Assembly (NCBI RefSeq): GCF_014193285.1
Contig: NZ_JACHZE010000002.1
Span: 186,001-250,000 of the forward strand
Reading direction: 5' to 3'
Length of the DNA: 64,000 bases
Source of the DNA: Atlantibacter sp. RC6
Lineage (GTDB): Bacteria; Pseudomonadota; Gammaproteobacteria; Enterobacterales; Enterobacteriaceae
Below are positions 20,902-29,059 of the stretch, piece after piece (the first letter of the stretch is position 1; every line of letters starts with the position of its first letter). The notes beneath the pieces were generated by a model. The model ran no database searches. It was not told the origin of the DNA and saw only the letters and a list, made by a program, of their open reading frames with translations. A program made the position numbers and the translations under genes.

Positions 20902-20946
20902 ACCACATAAAACAAGGGCTTGCATTAAAAATGCAAGCCCTTTGTT
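20902..20946 (+). repeat. Direct repeat copy 2: duplicated ileX terminator (attR-like)
   Basis: Repeats 43 of 45 positions of 18305-18349, including the ACCA that ends the tRNA and the complete terminator hairpin. One of the two changes (G to A) converts a wobble pair of the stem into a Watson-Crick pair. The copy sits 18 bp after the fusion gene stop and probably terminates it. Confidence 0.85.
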
Positions 20947-21004
20947 ATTTTGGGATTATCTGGTGTGCGGCACAGCCAGCAAAATCAGTTTGCCGCCAAC
21001 CCAC

Positions 21005-21304
21005 TCAAACCAGCGACCGCAATTGCTCCCGCATGTACGATGAAAAGTACTCCGGGTTTTTAATTATTACCCGGTTACCAGAGGCGATTTTCTCAGCCCA
21101 TCCGGCGACTTTCTGTGTGAACCCCGCATCCCAGCCCTCCTGAAGCCCCCTTGCCGTCACATCCTGTGCGCTGGCCGGCACGCCCAATTCGTTTAAATAC
21201 TTGAGCAATCCCTTGGCCGTGCTTTCATCCATCGGTTGTGGCACAGGCGCTGAAGTATTCATACCGTTAATGAAGTCCAATGCTTTATCAATTACTGCTG
21301 GCAT
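21005..21304 (-). CDS. Hypothetical 99-residue protein
   Basis: A small soluble, helical protein starting MPAVIDKALDFI; no family recognised. An AAGGAT site lies 10 bases before the ATG at 21304. A GTG 24 bp upstream would add eight residues and also has an AGAGG upstream, so the start is not certain. No signal peptide or membrane helix. It is transcribed toward the ileX islet and away from the siderophore receptor. Confidence 0.6.
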   Translation of the reverse strand: MPAVIDKALDFINGMNTSAPVPQPMDESTAKGLLKYLNELGVPASAQDVTARGLQEGWDAGFTQKVAGWAEKIASGNRVIIKNPEYFSSYMREQLRSLV

Positions 21305-21420
21305 AGTCTTATCCTTAAAATTAACCACGTAATAAATGAGCCTCTTTCACCATAGCAAATCCCGCGCACAAACCTACCTGTCAGCGCCGGAATTGAGATA
21401 TTGCATCATCATTTCCTGCC

Positions 21421-21447
21421 AAAATAAAACAGGAGCCAGTGGGCTCC
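21421..21447 (-). terminator. Terminator of the siderophore-receptor gene
   Basis: A 6-bp stem GGAGCC / GGCTCC (21432-21447) is followed on the minus strand by TGTTTTATTTT. A second, longer GC stem (AGCCAGCCGC / GCGGCTGGCT, about 21519-21544) lies between it and the receptor stop, with a poor T-run. Confidence 0.75.
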
Positions 21448-21574
21448 CCTCTGACTCCTCGTTCCCGATACACCCGGTTTAAAACTCTACCCGCGCCCAG
21501 AGGGGCGTACTACAGATTAAGCCAGCCGCGGTGCTGCGGCTGGCTGGTGTTATAACGGGATGGTTAAATCCCGA

Positions 21575-23665
21575 TCAGAATTTCCACGATACGCTGCCAA
21601 CAATGCTGCGTTCAGCGCCAAAATAGCAGTACGAGAGTGAGTTACAGGCCGCCACGTAGCGCTTATCGGTCAGATTATTAACATTAAGCTGTGCGCTTAA
21701 GCCGCTCACGCCCAGTTTCGACAGGTCATAACCCACCATCATATCCACCAAGGTATACGACGGCAGCGTATGATTGTTCTGGCGATCGCTGGTTACGCCG
21801 TTCACATACCGCACACCGGAGCCGACGGTCAGTCCGTCCAGCGGACCGGTTTTCACGTCATAGCTCAACCAGCCGCTGGCCATATTGCGCGGCGCGTAAA
21901 CGGCACGTTTCCCCTGCTCTTCCGGGCTGCTCTTCTTGTAACGAATATCCGTGTAGGTATACGCCGCCTGCATCCGCAGGCTGTCGGTCAACTGCCCTAC
22001 CGCTTCCAGCTCCACGCCCTCGGATTCAATTTCCCCGATGGATCGATACGGGTCGGTAGGTTCCTCTTTGGTGGCGATGTTTTTCTGATTGATGCGGAAC
22101 ACCGAGGCGCTGAACTGGCTGTTCCACCCTTCAGGTTCATATTTCACGCCCGCTTCCCACTGTTTGCCCTTCATCGGCTCCAGAATATTGCCGTTCTCAT
22201 CGGCAAAACTGGTTGGCGTAAAGGCGGTGGAGTAGCTCACGTACGGCGCAACGCCGCTGTCAAACAGGTACAACAGCGCCGCGCGGCTGCTGAAGTTGTT
22301 CTTATCCAAATCACTGCGGGTGTTGTTGAAATTATCGATATTCGACACGCTTACCTGGTCGTAGCGGCCGCCGAGCGTCAGACGCCAGCGGTCAAGCGAC
22401 ATCTGATCCTGAAGGTAATATCCGGTCTGGCGCAGCTTGTGTTTCTCTTTACTGTATTGGGTGATGTAATCGGGCTGCGCGCCGTAAACCGGATGGAATG
22501 CGTTAATCGGCGGGAACGCGCCATAGTAACCGGTGGTGTGGTTGCTGCGATCCTGATAATCCATGCCAATCAATACGCGATGGTTAATCGCTCCGGTATC
22601 GAAACTGCCATCAATCTGGTTATCCAGGGTGATGGCGTTCATCTTCTCGTCCGATCCGGAATAGCCGCGATTCAGCTCGGTTGCATTCAGCCAGTCCGCC
22701 GCATAGACCTGGTTGAGCTCCACTTTGGTATGCAGATAACGCAGCTTCTGGCGTACCGACCAACCGCTATCGAACAGATGTTCGATGTTATAGCCAACCA
22801 TGTTCTCGCGACGGTCGTATTTGTCATAATCGTCCTCGCCTTCAAAGAAGGTGTTGGAGATTTTATTGCCGTCATGCGCAACCACGGTACCGTCATAGGG
22901 CAAACCAGAATGATTGCCGCCCTCTGGATCGCGGTGCAGATAAGCCATCAGATCAAGGCGCGTATTATCGGTAATGCGCCAGGTCAGGCTGGGCATCAGC
23001 GCATAACGCTCTTCTTTTAGCGGATCGAACTGGGAATCGGCGTAACGGGTCATGCCGCTCAGGCGCACCGCCACGCGATCGTTATCGTCCAGCGGGCCGG
23101 TGACGTCGAACATCGCCCCGCGCTGCTCATTATTCCCGGCGAAAAGTTTAATCTCCCCGCCCGGATCGAACGAAGGTTTACGCGAGGTCAGCGCCACAAT
23201 GCCGCCCGGCGATGAGCGCCCATACAGCACAGAAGCCGGGCCGCGCACCACTTCAATATTTTCCAGGAACCACGGATCAACCACCAGCGAGCTGTGAGAG
23301 TTGGTATCGCCCATCATCTTCAGGCCGTCGAGATAAACGTTGTCGAGACTGCCATCCGAAAAACCGCGCAACACGATATAGTCAAAGCGATTCGATGCGC
23401 CGATCTGGTTGCTGTAAACCCCCGGCGTATAGCTCACCGCCTGGCGCACGCTGGTAGCGCCTTGCTCTTCGAACTGCCCGCGCGTGATGATGGACACCGA
23501 CTGTGGCGTTTCAATATCCGGCGTTGCCACTTTGGTGGCACCGCTCAGCATCTGTGACGTAACCACAAGGGTATCGGTTTTTTGCGTATCCTGCGCCATT
23601 AAGGGAAAAGTGAGGCTGCCGGTAACCCATCCCACCAGCAGCGCCAGCCGCGATTTAGCGAACAT
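21575..23665 (-). CDS. TonB-dependent ferric-siderophore receptor (FoxA/FhuA-like)
   Basis: A 696-residue outer-membrane receptor. Signal peptide (1 to about 24, ending PLMAQ), TonB box DTLVV (about 31-35), plug domain (about 45-160) and a 22-strand barrel ending in aromatic Phe (SVSWKF). The late motif YVAACNSLSYCYFGAER, with its two cysteines, resembles the hydroxamate receptors FhuA and FoxA, so ferrioxamine or a related hydroxamate is the best guess. ATG at 23665 is chosen over the one two codons upstream because GGAG then lies 6 bases before it. The AraC-type gene upstream on the same strand and Fur-like sites point to iron control. Confidence 0.9.
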   Translation of the reverse strand: MFAKSRLALLVGWVTGSLTFPLMAQDTQKTDTLVVTSQMLSGATKVATPDIETPQSVSIITRGQFEEQGATSVRQAVSYTPGVYSNQIGASNRFDYIVLRGFSDGSLDNVYLDGLKMMGDTNSHSSLVVDPWFLENIEVVRGPASVLYGRSSPGGIVALTSRKPSFDPGGEIKLFAGNNEQRGAMFDVTGPLDDNDRVAVRLSGMTRYADSQFDPLKEERYALMPSLTWRITDNTRLDLMAYLHRDPEGGNHSGLPYDGTVVAHDGNKISNTFFEGEDDYDKYDRRENMVGYNIEHLFDSGWSVRQKLRYLHTKVELNQVYAADWLNATELNRGYSGSDEKMNAITLDNQIDGSFDTGAINHRVLIGMDYQDRSNHTTGYYGAFPPINAFHPVYGAQPDYITQYSKEKHKLRQTGYYLQDQMSLDRWRLTLGGRYDQVSVSNIDNFNNTRSDLDKNNFSSRAALLYLFDSGVAPYVSYSTAFTPTSFADENGNILEPMKGKQWEAGVKYEPEGWNSQFSASVFRINQKNIATKEEPTDPYRSIGEIESEGVELEAVGQLTDSLRMQAAYTYTDIRYKKSSPEEQGKRAVYAPRNMASGWLSYDVKTGPLDGLTVGSGVRYVNGVTSDRQNNHTLPSYTLVDMMVGYDLSKLGVSGLSAQLNVNNLTDKRYVAACNSLSYCYFGAERSIVGSVSWKF

Positions 23666-23694
23666 GAACATCTCCAGAAAGCATTTCTAATTGT

Positions 23695-23709
23695 TAATAA
23701 GAATTATTA
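23695..23709 (-). promoter_or_regulatory. Fur-like palindrome upstream of the siderophore receptor
   Basis: A 6-3-6 palindrome TAATAA-gaa-TTATTA, 30 bp upstream of the receptor start, partly matching the Fur box. Confidence 0.5.
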
Positions 23710-23805
23710 CCTTTTTTGAATCGCAAACGGCTATGCGCGCCGCCAGAATGCCTATGCGCGCTGCCAAACCGTTGCGGTGTTATTCGCAAAGAGGAAGAAA
23801 ATGGG

Positions 23806-24792
23806 TTAGCCGCCGGGGCGAATATTGCCGGGTGAGACGCCATAGCGGCGACGAAAAGCGGTGGAAAAATTAGTGGCGTGCTGATAGCCCGAGATCCAGG
23901 CGGCGTGCTGGACGCTATGGCCTTCCAGTAAATAGCGGCGTGCCAGCGCCAGCCGGCAATCGCGTAAATAATCAAACACCGTGCAGCCATAGGCCTGGCG
24001 GAACTTGCTACGCAAACTGCTGGGGCTCATCGCCGCCTGCGCCGCCAGCTCAGCCAGCGAATAATCGCGCTCCGGCGCGCTTTCCAGCCGTTCTCGCACC
24101 CGCTCCAGACGGTGTTGCTCACAACGAACCGGCGCGCCGCTGCGCTGGGCGTTTTCCTGACGCGCGCTCAACCCCTGGCCCAGCAGTTGGAGCATCAGGC
24201 CCTCCAGCATTAATTGCCGCGCGACGCCGTGAGCCTTACTCTGGCGAACGTGCGCCAGCCCGGAAAGCAAAAAGCCCGGCACCTGCCAGACAAACGTCGA
24301 CGGTCCGCGCATTTCCCACTCCCGCAGCAGCGAATCCAGCATCCCGTTGCGCCAGGCATCGCCCGGAAAAACGCCCAGCGACAGGGTTTTCAGCTTACAT
24401 TCCGCCGTATGCCGCGCATTCATGGTCTGATGCTCATAAAGGCTGGAGCTAAACGCCATTCCGGCGCGCACCACATACTCCTGACCGTTAAGCGTTAAAA
24501 CAACGCAGCCTTCCAGCACCACCAGGGTATACAGTGGGCTGCTATAGCGTGAAAACGTTTCGTAAGGCTGAAGTACCTGGACATCCGAATGCGTCAAAGA
24601 GATACCGGGCGCGAGGGCGATCTCTTCCACATCACCCTGCAAAACCGGCGCATCGGCCTGATGCGGGGAAGCCAGCAACGGGAAGCGGTAATCAATACCG
24701 TAACGCTCGCCAAATCCCAGGAAGTCGCTGACTAAAAAAACTTTTTTCTGCGGCTGAGGAGAGGACTGCATTAATAACGTTGCGTCGTTCAT
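23806..24792 (-). CDS. AraC-family regulator, PchR/siderophore-responsive type
   Basis: The protein is 328 residues: an N-terminal cupin-like ligand-sensing part (about 50-170) and a C-terminal AraC double helix-turn-helix (about 225-325, ending in FRRRYGVSPGNIR). Regulators with this layout next to a TonB-dependent receptor usually sense the imported ferric siderophore and activate the receptor. The genes are codirectional with a gap of 140 bp. A perfect 7-3-7 Fur-like palindrome lies upstream. Function is inferred from context. Confidence 0.88.
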   Translation of the reverse strand: MNDATLLMQSSPQPQKKVFLVSDFLGFGERYGIDYRFPLLASPHQADAPVLQGDVEEIALAPGISLTHSDVQVLQPYETFSRYSSPLYTLVVLEGCVVLTLNGQEYVVRAGMAFSSSLYEHQTMNARHTAECKLKTLSLGVFPGDAWRNGMLDSLLREWEMRGPSTFVWQVPGFLLSGLAHVRQSKAHGVARQLMLEGLMLQLLGQGLSARQENAQRSGAPVRCEQHRLERVRERLESAPERDYSLAELAAQAAMSPSSLRSKFRQAYGCTVFDYLRDCRLALARRYLLEGHSVQHAAWISGYQHATNFSTAFRRRYGVSPGNIRPGG

Positions 24793-24852
24793 ACCGGGGT
24801 TAGCTGCGAAATAGGGGGACTAAACGTTATCATCACGGCCCCACAAACGCAA

Positions 24853-24869
24853 TTGATAACCATTATCAA
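24853..24869 (-). promoter_or_regulatory. Fur-box palindrome upstream of the AraC-type regulator
   Basis: TTGATAA-cca-TTATCAA, a perfect 7-3-7 palindrome very close to the Fur consensus, 61 bp before the regulator start. It predicts iron repression of the regulator. Confidence 0.72.
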
Positions 24870-24963
24870 AATAAAAACTTAGTATCAGTTAAATTATTTA
24901 TCTTTATTAATCATCTATTTAAACAAAACACATGGTACTCCCTACCAGAATAGGCAGTTATTT

Positions 24964-24977
24964 AGACCTATGCGTCT
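24964..24977. promoter_or_regulatory. Operator candidate 1 for the XRE-dynamin system
   Basis: AGAC-N6-GTCT preceded by TTT. A second copy with the same half-sites and spacer length lies 42 bp downstream (four helical turns). The HTH protein encoded next is the natural candidate to bind both. Confidence 0.6.
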
Positions 24978-25005
24978 GGATTCAACATTCATAGGTTGCT
25001 ATTTT
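24977..25005 (+). promoter_or_regulatory. Candidate promoter of the XRE-dynamin operon
   Basis: TGGATT (24977-24982) and TATTTT (25000-25005) spaced 17 bp, with an extended -10 TG at 24997-24998. The -35 touches operator copy 1 and the -10 touches copy 2, as expected for an autorepressed promoter. Confidence 0.45.
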
Positions 25006-25019
25006 AGACATACCGGTCT
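25006..25019. promoter_or_regulatory. Operator candidate 2 for the XRE-dynamin system
   Basis: AGAC-N6-GTCT extended by TTTnAGAC / GTCTnAAA symmetry, directly downstream of the -10 candidate and 20 bp before the chosen start codon. Confidence 0.6.
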
Positions 25020-25038
25020 GAAAATGGTGGGCATTGCA

Positions 25039-27351
25039 ATGAACGATAAACTGAAGATGTGGCGCGATAAAGCAGGTTTAAGCCAACAGGAAGTTGCCGA
25101 ACGGGCAGGAGAAAATATTCTGACCCAAAAGCAGGTTTCGCGTATTGAGCAAGCACCGCTGTCACAAAATTTAGAACTGGTGCTGGCCTACCTTCGCATC
25201 GTTGCACCTGAAAAAATCCAGGAATTCATTACTGATTGTTTACAGGCGCAGTTAAATAACTCTTCTTTAAATGAAAATTACACACAGCAAAAAGAGATTA
25301 TGATGAGAAATAAAAAAGAATTGATACAGTACCTGGAAAAATCGATTGCCACGCTATCAAATACCGCTAATCCATTTATAAAAAACAGCAGTATCACCAA
25401 AGATATCTCCGAACTCAAAGACAATCTCAAGGATATTCATGCCAAACCCGTCCTGAGCGCGATGGGGCCATCAGACGCAGGGAAATCGACACTGCTAAAC
25501 TATATTCTGGGTAGCGAAATCCTCCCGGCGAAATGGCAACCCGCCACCTGTCTTGTCACGCTACTTATGCATACCCAGGATAAACCCGACTATCTGGATA
25601 AACATAAATCCGTGTTTATTTTTAAAACGGGCTTCAAACCCCATATGATTTTCGACCAGAAAATGCTAATGAATTATCTGCTTGATTCTGGCGGCAAAGA
25701 GCTGATCAAATCTTATGGTGAAAAGGATGAAAATGATAACGTTCTTAATCCGCAAGCTTATATGGTTGTCGTGTTTGAAAATTTCGCGATTCTCGAAAAT
25801 ATCTGGTTGCTTGATACGCCAGGGCAGTTAATTGAACCCGAGATGTATGATGAAATTGAAGGGTGTTCCAGCGAAGAAATCCTTAATGATAAAGCCAAAG
25901 CCATGAGTGCGATTTCACTGGTGGATGGCCTTATTTTCGCCTCCGCCACCACTAAGTTTATGCGTGACGAAGATCCCGACTTCTTACAAAATATCTTAAT
26001 GCATAAAGTCCCTCTTGAAGGGGACAAGCCGCTGGCCAACTTGATTATCCTGAAAACCCACAGCTATGATCAAATTACCGCCGAGGCGAACGACGCCACA
26101 TTCCGTACCGCAGCCAATCATCTGACGAAAAACTTTTCGCATACTCTGTATGATGAATGGGAACATCAGCTAAATAATCCCAGCAATCCTCAAAAGTTAA
26201 CCCGGCCGGACGCGTCCGTCTGGGCCAGCAGAATGTTGCCTTTCTTCCGGGAAAATAATCACTACTGCGAAGCCTTTGATGCGCGCCTGAAAGAGGTGAT
26301 TAATTATCTCCTTGCTAACCGAACGGCGCTGATTAATAACCGGGTAGAAACCATAAATAAACGCATTCAAGCCCGGATCGCATTAGCGTTGCAGGAACTA
26401 CAACAAAGCAGCCGTTCTGTTCAGGAGAAAAAGGAGGATATCAAGCAACAGGATGCGCGATTTCGCGAGGGCTCCGACGCGTTAATCGCTCGTTTTACTG
26501 AGATCGGCAATCACTGCCCAGGCTACGCCGAAGAAGATATCGAGCGCATTCGGGATATTTTCTATTCACTTTGTAATGAAGAGAGTATGTACCGTTTTAT
26601 CGAAAATCGTTTTGACGATAAAGATGAAGCGAAACGTGCTATCAATAAAGCGCTGGGTAATCACTTCGAAAGCAAATTCCGTCGCGTTATGGAAGAGAGC
26701 ACCCGCAGGTTCAGCCTTGAAGTGGAAAGCGTAGTCCAGGCATGGCAGAAAATCGTCCCTTCCGCCCATGGCGCAGCCAACACGAGTATGCGGGAGACTG
26801 ACATTTCCCTTTCCGCCACGTCCGATTTCGATGCTTACTCCGCTTTCGTCGGCGGGATGGCCGGATTAACCAGTTTCGGTGCGATGGCGGGCTACGTCGC
26901 CACCATATCCAGCAACTTAGGTGCCTACATTTTAGTCGGCAAAGCCGCCGGTGTCCTGACATCACTGGGGATTACCAGTTCGGTCACTACCTTGCCAACG
27001 CTGGTTGCCGCAACCGGTGGCCCGGTCGCATGGGGCGTGGCCATTGCCGCCGTGGTCGGTCTTTTGGTTTACCGACTGTTCGCCAACTGGAAAAAGGCGC
27101 TCGCTAAATCAGTTGTTAAAGGTCTTGAATCCAGCAATACGCTTAGCAATGTGGAAACGGATATTACCCGCTACTGGCAGGATTCACGCAAAGCGCTGGC
27201 GGCGTCGGTCGATTCACTGAAAACGGAAACTGAAGCCTTTATTAAGCATCTGTATGCAGAAGCCAATATCGAGTATCAGCAGCAGGATATTGCTGAAGCC
27301 GAGCTAATTTTAAAGACAATAAAAACTAATCTGGATGGTGAAAAAAAATGA
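25039..27351 (+). CDS. XRE-type HTH / dynamin-like GTPase fusion protein
   Basis: A 770-residue protein starting MNDKLKMWRD. Residues 1-60 form a Cro/C1-type helix-turn-helix (KAGLSQQEVAERAG...KQVSRIEQ). A dynamin-type GTPase domain follows, with P-loop GPSDAGKS (143-150), a downstream Thr in PATCLVTLL as G2, DTPG (259-262) as G3 and LKTHSYD (338-344) at the G4 place. Helical stalk regions follow, then a long hydrophobic Gly/Ala-rich stretch (about 602-681) that could insert in a membrane, and a helical tail. Earlier in-frame ATGs at 24970 and 25024 exist; the first lies inside operator copy 1, and 25039 has GGTGGG upstream and begins at the HTH. The stop overlaps the next gene by 4 bp. Bacterial dynamin-like proteins remodel membranes and some protect against phage; the role here is inferred. 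Confidence 0.85.
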   Translation: MNDKLKMWRDKAGLSQQEVAERAGENILTQKQVSRIEQAPLSQNLELVLAYLRIVAPEKIQEFITDCLQAQLNNSSLNENYTQQKEIMMRNKKELIQYLEKSIATLSNTANPFIKNSSITKDISELKDNLKDIHAKPVLSAMGPSDAGKSTLLNYILGSEILPAKWQPATCLVTLLMHTQDKPDYLDKHKSVFIFKTGFKPHMIFDQKMLMNYLLDSGGKELIKSYGEKDENDNVLNPQAYMVVVFENFAILENIWLLDTPGQLIEPEMYDEIEGCSSEEILNDKAKAMSAISLVDGLIFASATTKFMRDEDPDFLQNILMHKVPLEGDKPLANLIILKTHSYDQITAEANDATFRTAANHLTKNFSHTLYDEWEHQLNNPSNPQKLTRPDASVWASRMLPFFRENNHYCEAFDARLKEVINYLLANRTALINNRVETINKRIQARIALALQELQQSSRSVQEKKEDIKQQDARFREGSDALIARFTEIGNHCPGYAEEDIERIRDIFYSLCNEESMYRFIENRFDDKDEAKRAINKALGNHFESKFRRVMEESTRRFSLEVESVVQAWQKIVPSAHGAANTSMRETDISLSATSDFDAYSAFVGGMAGLTSFGAMAGYVATISSNLGAYILVGKAAGVLTSLGITSSVTTLPTLVAATGGPVAWGVAIAAVVGLLVYRLFANWKKALAKSVVKGLESSNTLSNVETDITRYWQDSRKALAASVDSLKTETEAFIKHLYAEANIEYQQQDIAEAELILKTIKTNLDGEKK

Positions 27352-28283
27352 GTTTTATTAGAACAATAATGGATTCCTTTAGCGCAATCACAAATTCGGC
27401 CGCTAATGCCCCGGCGACGGAGAAGAACAAGCCGCGCCGCAGTGATGAATATATCACTGGCGCGAAAGACGATGCCAGCCGAATTAAATTTCTGACACAG
27501 CAGTTTATCGACAACGAACTTGCGATCGATAAAAGCAAAAATAATTGGCAGGTTTTCAGTCAGCATCATGAGACTCTAATACATTGTCTGGAGCGCTATG
27601 AGAATGCCAGACTCAGCCAGCTCGAAGCCGCTCAAAAAGAACAGGCAACGGCTTTGCTGGAAGCCCTTCAGCAGGGAAAAGAGCTTTCGTCTCAGAGTGA
27701 CAGCGGCTCGATACTAGATGTGGATGACTACATCAACGGCCTGAAAAAGATCACGCTCGTTTATTGCCAGAAGCACGTCCTGAGCATGGCTGACTTTATG
27801 GATAACATTCCGGAGCACCTGTGCGACGGAAAGAGTGCCAGTACGGCGTGGCAATCAATCAGAAAAGATACCAGTAAAAAACGTTGGAAAAATTTCGACC
27901 AGGCCTGTCGGGAAAACTCACTTTATTATTTTAATGCCGAGATCTTATTTGACACTACGCTTTGGGGTTCAGCTAAGCATGGATTTATGCTAGGATGCGA
28001 TGATATAACCTGCTTAGGGGGAGACCCTGAGAAGTTCCGCGTTTTATGGAGTAATGTCACCAGTTTCTGGCACCACAAAGGCCACCTTTACGTAAACGAT
28101 TATAAAACAGGTTTTGTCGCTAATGATGAAGCCCGAGAGTTACTGGAGCTGCTGGAAGAACATTATGATAAAACGAAACGCTCTGAAGGTAATTTATTAT
28201 TAAACTATCTGGGTTATGAGCGGGCCGCACAGCAAGCGATTAAAAACGCTTACGAGGGGGATGTGCAGCAGTTTATTCAATAA
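27348..28283 (+). CDS. Partner protein of the dynamin-like GTPase, unknown function
   Basis: A 311-residue soluble protein. The start ATG overlaps the GTPase stop (ATGA), which indicates translational coupling and a joint function. Residues about 55-110 are helical or coiled-coil; about 195-275 (from FDTTLWGSAKHGFMLG to GFVANDEARELLELL) alternates short hydrophobic strands and ends in a helix, a pattern like PH-type or bPH domains. I recognise no named family. E. coli crfC-yjcZ also pairs a dynamin-like gene with a protein of about this size; homology is not claimed. A strong terminator follows. Confidence 0.75.
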   Translation: MSFIRTIMDSFSAITNSAANAPATEKNKPRRSDEYITGAKDDASRIKFLTQQFIDNELAIDKSKNNWQVFSQHHETLIHCLERYENARLSQLEAAQKEQATALLEALQQGKELSSQSDSGSILDVDDYINGLKKITLVYCQKHVLSMADFMDNIPEHLCDGKSASTAWQSIRKDTSKKRWKNFDQACRENSLYYFNAEILFDTTLWGSAKHGFMLGCDDITCLGGDPEKFRVLWSNVTSFWHHKGHLYVNDYKTGFVANDEARELLELLEEHYDKTKRSEGNLLLNYLGYERAAQQAIKNAYEGDVQQFIQ

Positions 28284-28327
28284 AAAAACCGGGGGCCATC
28301 ATTGTTCATGGCTGGCCCCCGGTTTTT
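28284..28327 (+). terminator. Terminator of the XRE-dynamin operon
   Basis: A perfect 15-bp stem (left arm 28284-28298, right arm 28313-28327) with CCGGGGGCCA core and T5 end; A/T-flanked on both sides, so it may stop transcription from either strand. Confidence 0.93.
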
Positions 28328-28433
28328 GAATGCCATTCCGCAGCGGGCGCGAGAGTGCGTCACCTGTCCGACAGAAATACCTCTTTTTCTTCCGCCCTGT
28401 TCTTAAGAAGTATTTACTCGAAAGTTTCCAGAT

Positions 28434-28505
28434 AACAGGTATCTTATACCTGTTTGGCGGGCGCTGATGCCTGCTGGCGGTAAGCGTACATCGTGTTTGC
28501 TTACC
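28434..28505 (+). promoter_or_regulatory. Three consecutive hairpins in the leader of a small membrane-protein gene
   Basis: Hairpin A: AACAGGTAT / ATACCTGTT (28434-28454). Hairpin B: GCGGGC / GCCTGC (28457-28474, one G-T pair). Hairpin C: GGTAAGC / GCTTACC (28479-28505). They sit back to back, ending 24 bp before the start codon, and suggest RNA-level control or protein-binding sites. 28331-28433 shows nothing else I can name. Confidence 0.5.
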
Positions 28506-28529
28506 CGCTGAGTATTTTGGAGAGGTTCC

Positions 28530-28829
28530 ATGTTTCATCCTAAACAAAGTAGCCTGCCTGCTTTGATTTCACGCATGCTGGCTAAAGGCATTGGTTCGCT
28601 GCTGAGCACACTTATCCGTCATCCGTTGGTAACGGGGGCAATGCTGCTGGTTTATCTGGGAGCGGCTCACCCGGCAAATATTGAACGTCTGCAATTAGCC
28701 ATTTCTGCCAACGATTTTCCGGAAACCGCCCTCGGCGCGCTGATATTCTCCGCGCTGCTGATGGCCGTGATTTACGCCATTGTCCTTTTTGCTCGTCAGA
28801 TCCTGACGGCGTTGCGCAACGACGAGTAA
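28530..28829 (+). CDS. Small inner-membrane protein, unknown function
   Basis: The protein is 99 residues with a GGAGAGG ribosome-binding site. Two predicted membrane helices (about 33-48 and 66-90) separated by a polar loop; basic N-terminus and short acidic C-terminus (RNDE). No family recognised. The next small gene starts 4 bp after its stop, so the two form an operon behind the three-hairpin leader. Confidence 0.65.
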   Translation: MFHPKQSSLPALISRMLAKGIGSLLSTLIRHPLVTGAMLLVYLGAAHPANIERLQLAISANDFPETALGALIFSALLMAVIYAIVLFARQILTALRNDE

Positions 28830-28833
28830 TGCC

Positions 28834-29046
28834 ATGAAATCTCAGGGACTTGCACTGATCATCGGCACCGTGGTGTTAATCAATGCCGCCAGCTCCCATG
28901 CACGCACATCATCGGGAACGGTTCGTCTACTGGCGGGGCTGCATGCTGCCAGAGCGTCGTTGCCGCCCTGGAAATTCTGGCCCGGCGGGCCACGTCGCGC
29001 CGTGCTACCGCAGCGTAGACGTCCCCGGGTAGTACAGGGCAGCTAA
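28834..29046 (+). CDS. Small secreted basic peptide, unknown function
   Basis: The protein is 70 residues: a probable signal peptide (1 to about 23, ending SSHA) followed by an Arg/Pro-rich mature part (PPWKFWPGGPRR, QRRRPRVV). It sits 4 bp behind the small membrane gene and is followed by a terminator. Short and without known relatives, so it could be a chance frame; the coupling and signal sequence favour a real gene. Confidence 0.45.
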   Translation: MKSQGLALIIGTVVLINAASSHARTSSGTVRLLAGLHAARASLPPWKFWPGGPRRAVLPQRRRPRVVQGS

Positions 29047-29059
29047 ACACCATTTAACG

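Larger units (their letters stand above)
18305..20946. mobile_element. 2.6-kb islet at ileX bounded by 45-bp direct repeats
   Basis: The interval between the two repeat copies holds an hsdM relic and one intact gene, the phosphatase/ADP-ribosylglycohydrolase fusion. Duplication of a tRNA 3' end on both sides of foreign DNA is the usual footprint of site-specific integration. No integrase or excisionase is present, so this is either a decayed element or cargo mobilised in trans. The exact crossover point inside the repeat cannot be told. Confidence 0.65.

Noticed and set aside
18305-20946. Prophage or integrative element with its own recombinase
   Set aside because: No integrase, excisionase or phage structural gene is readable in any frame between the repeats.
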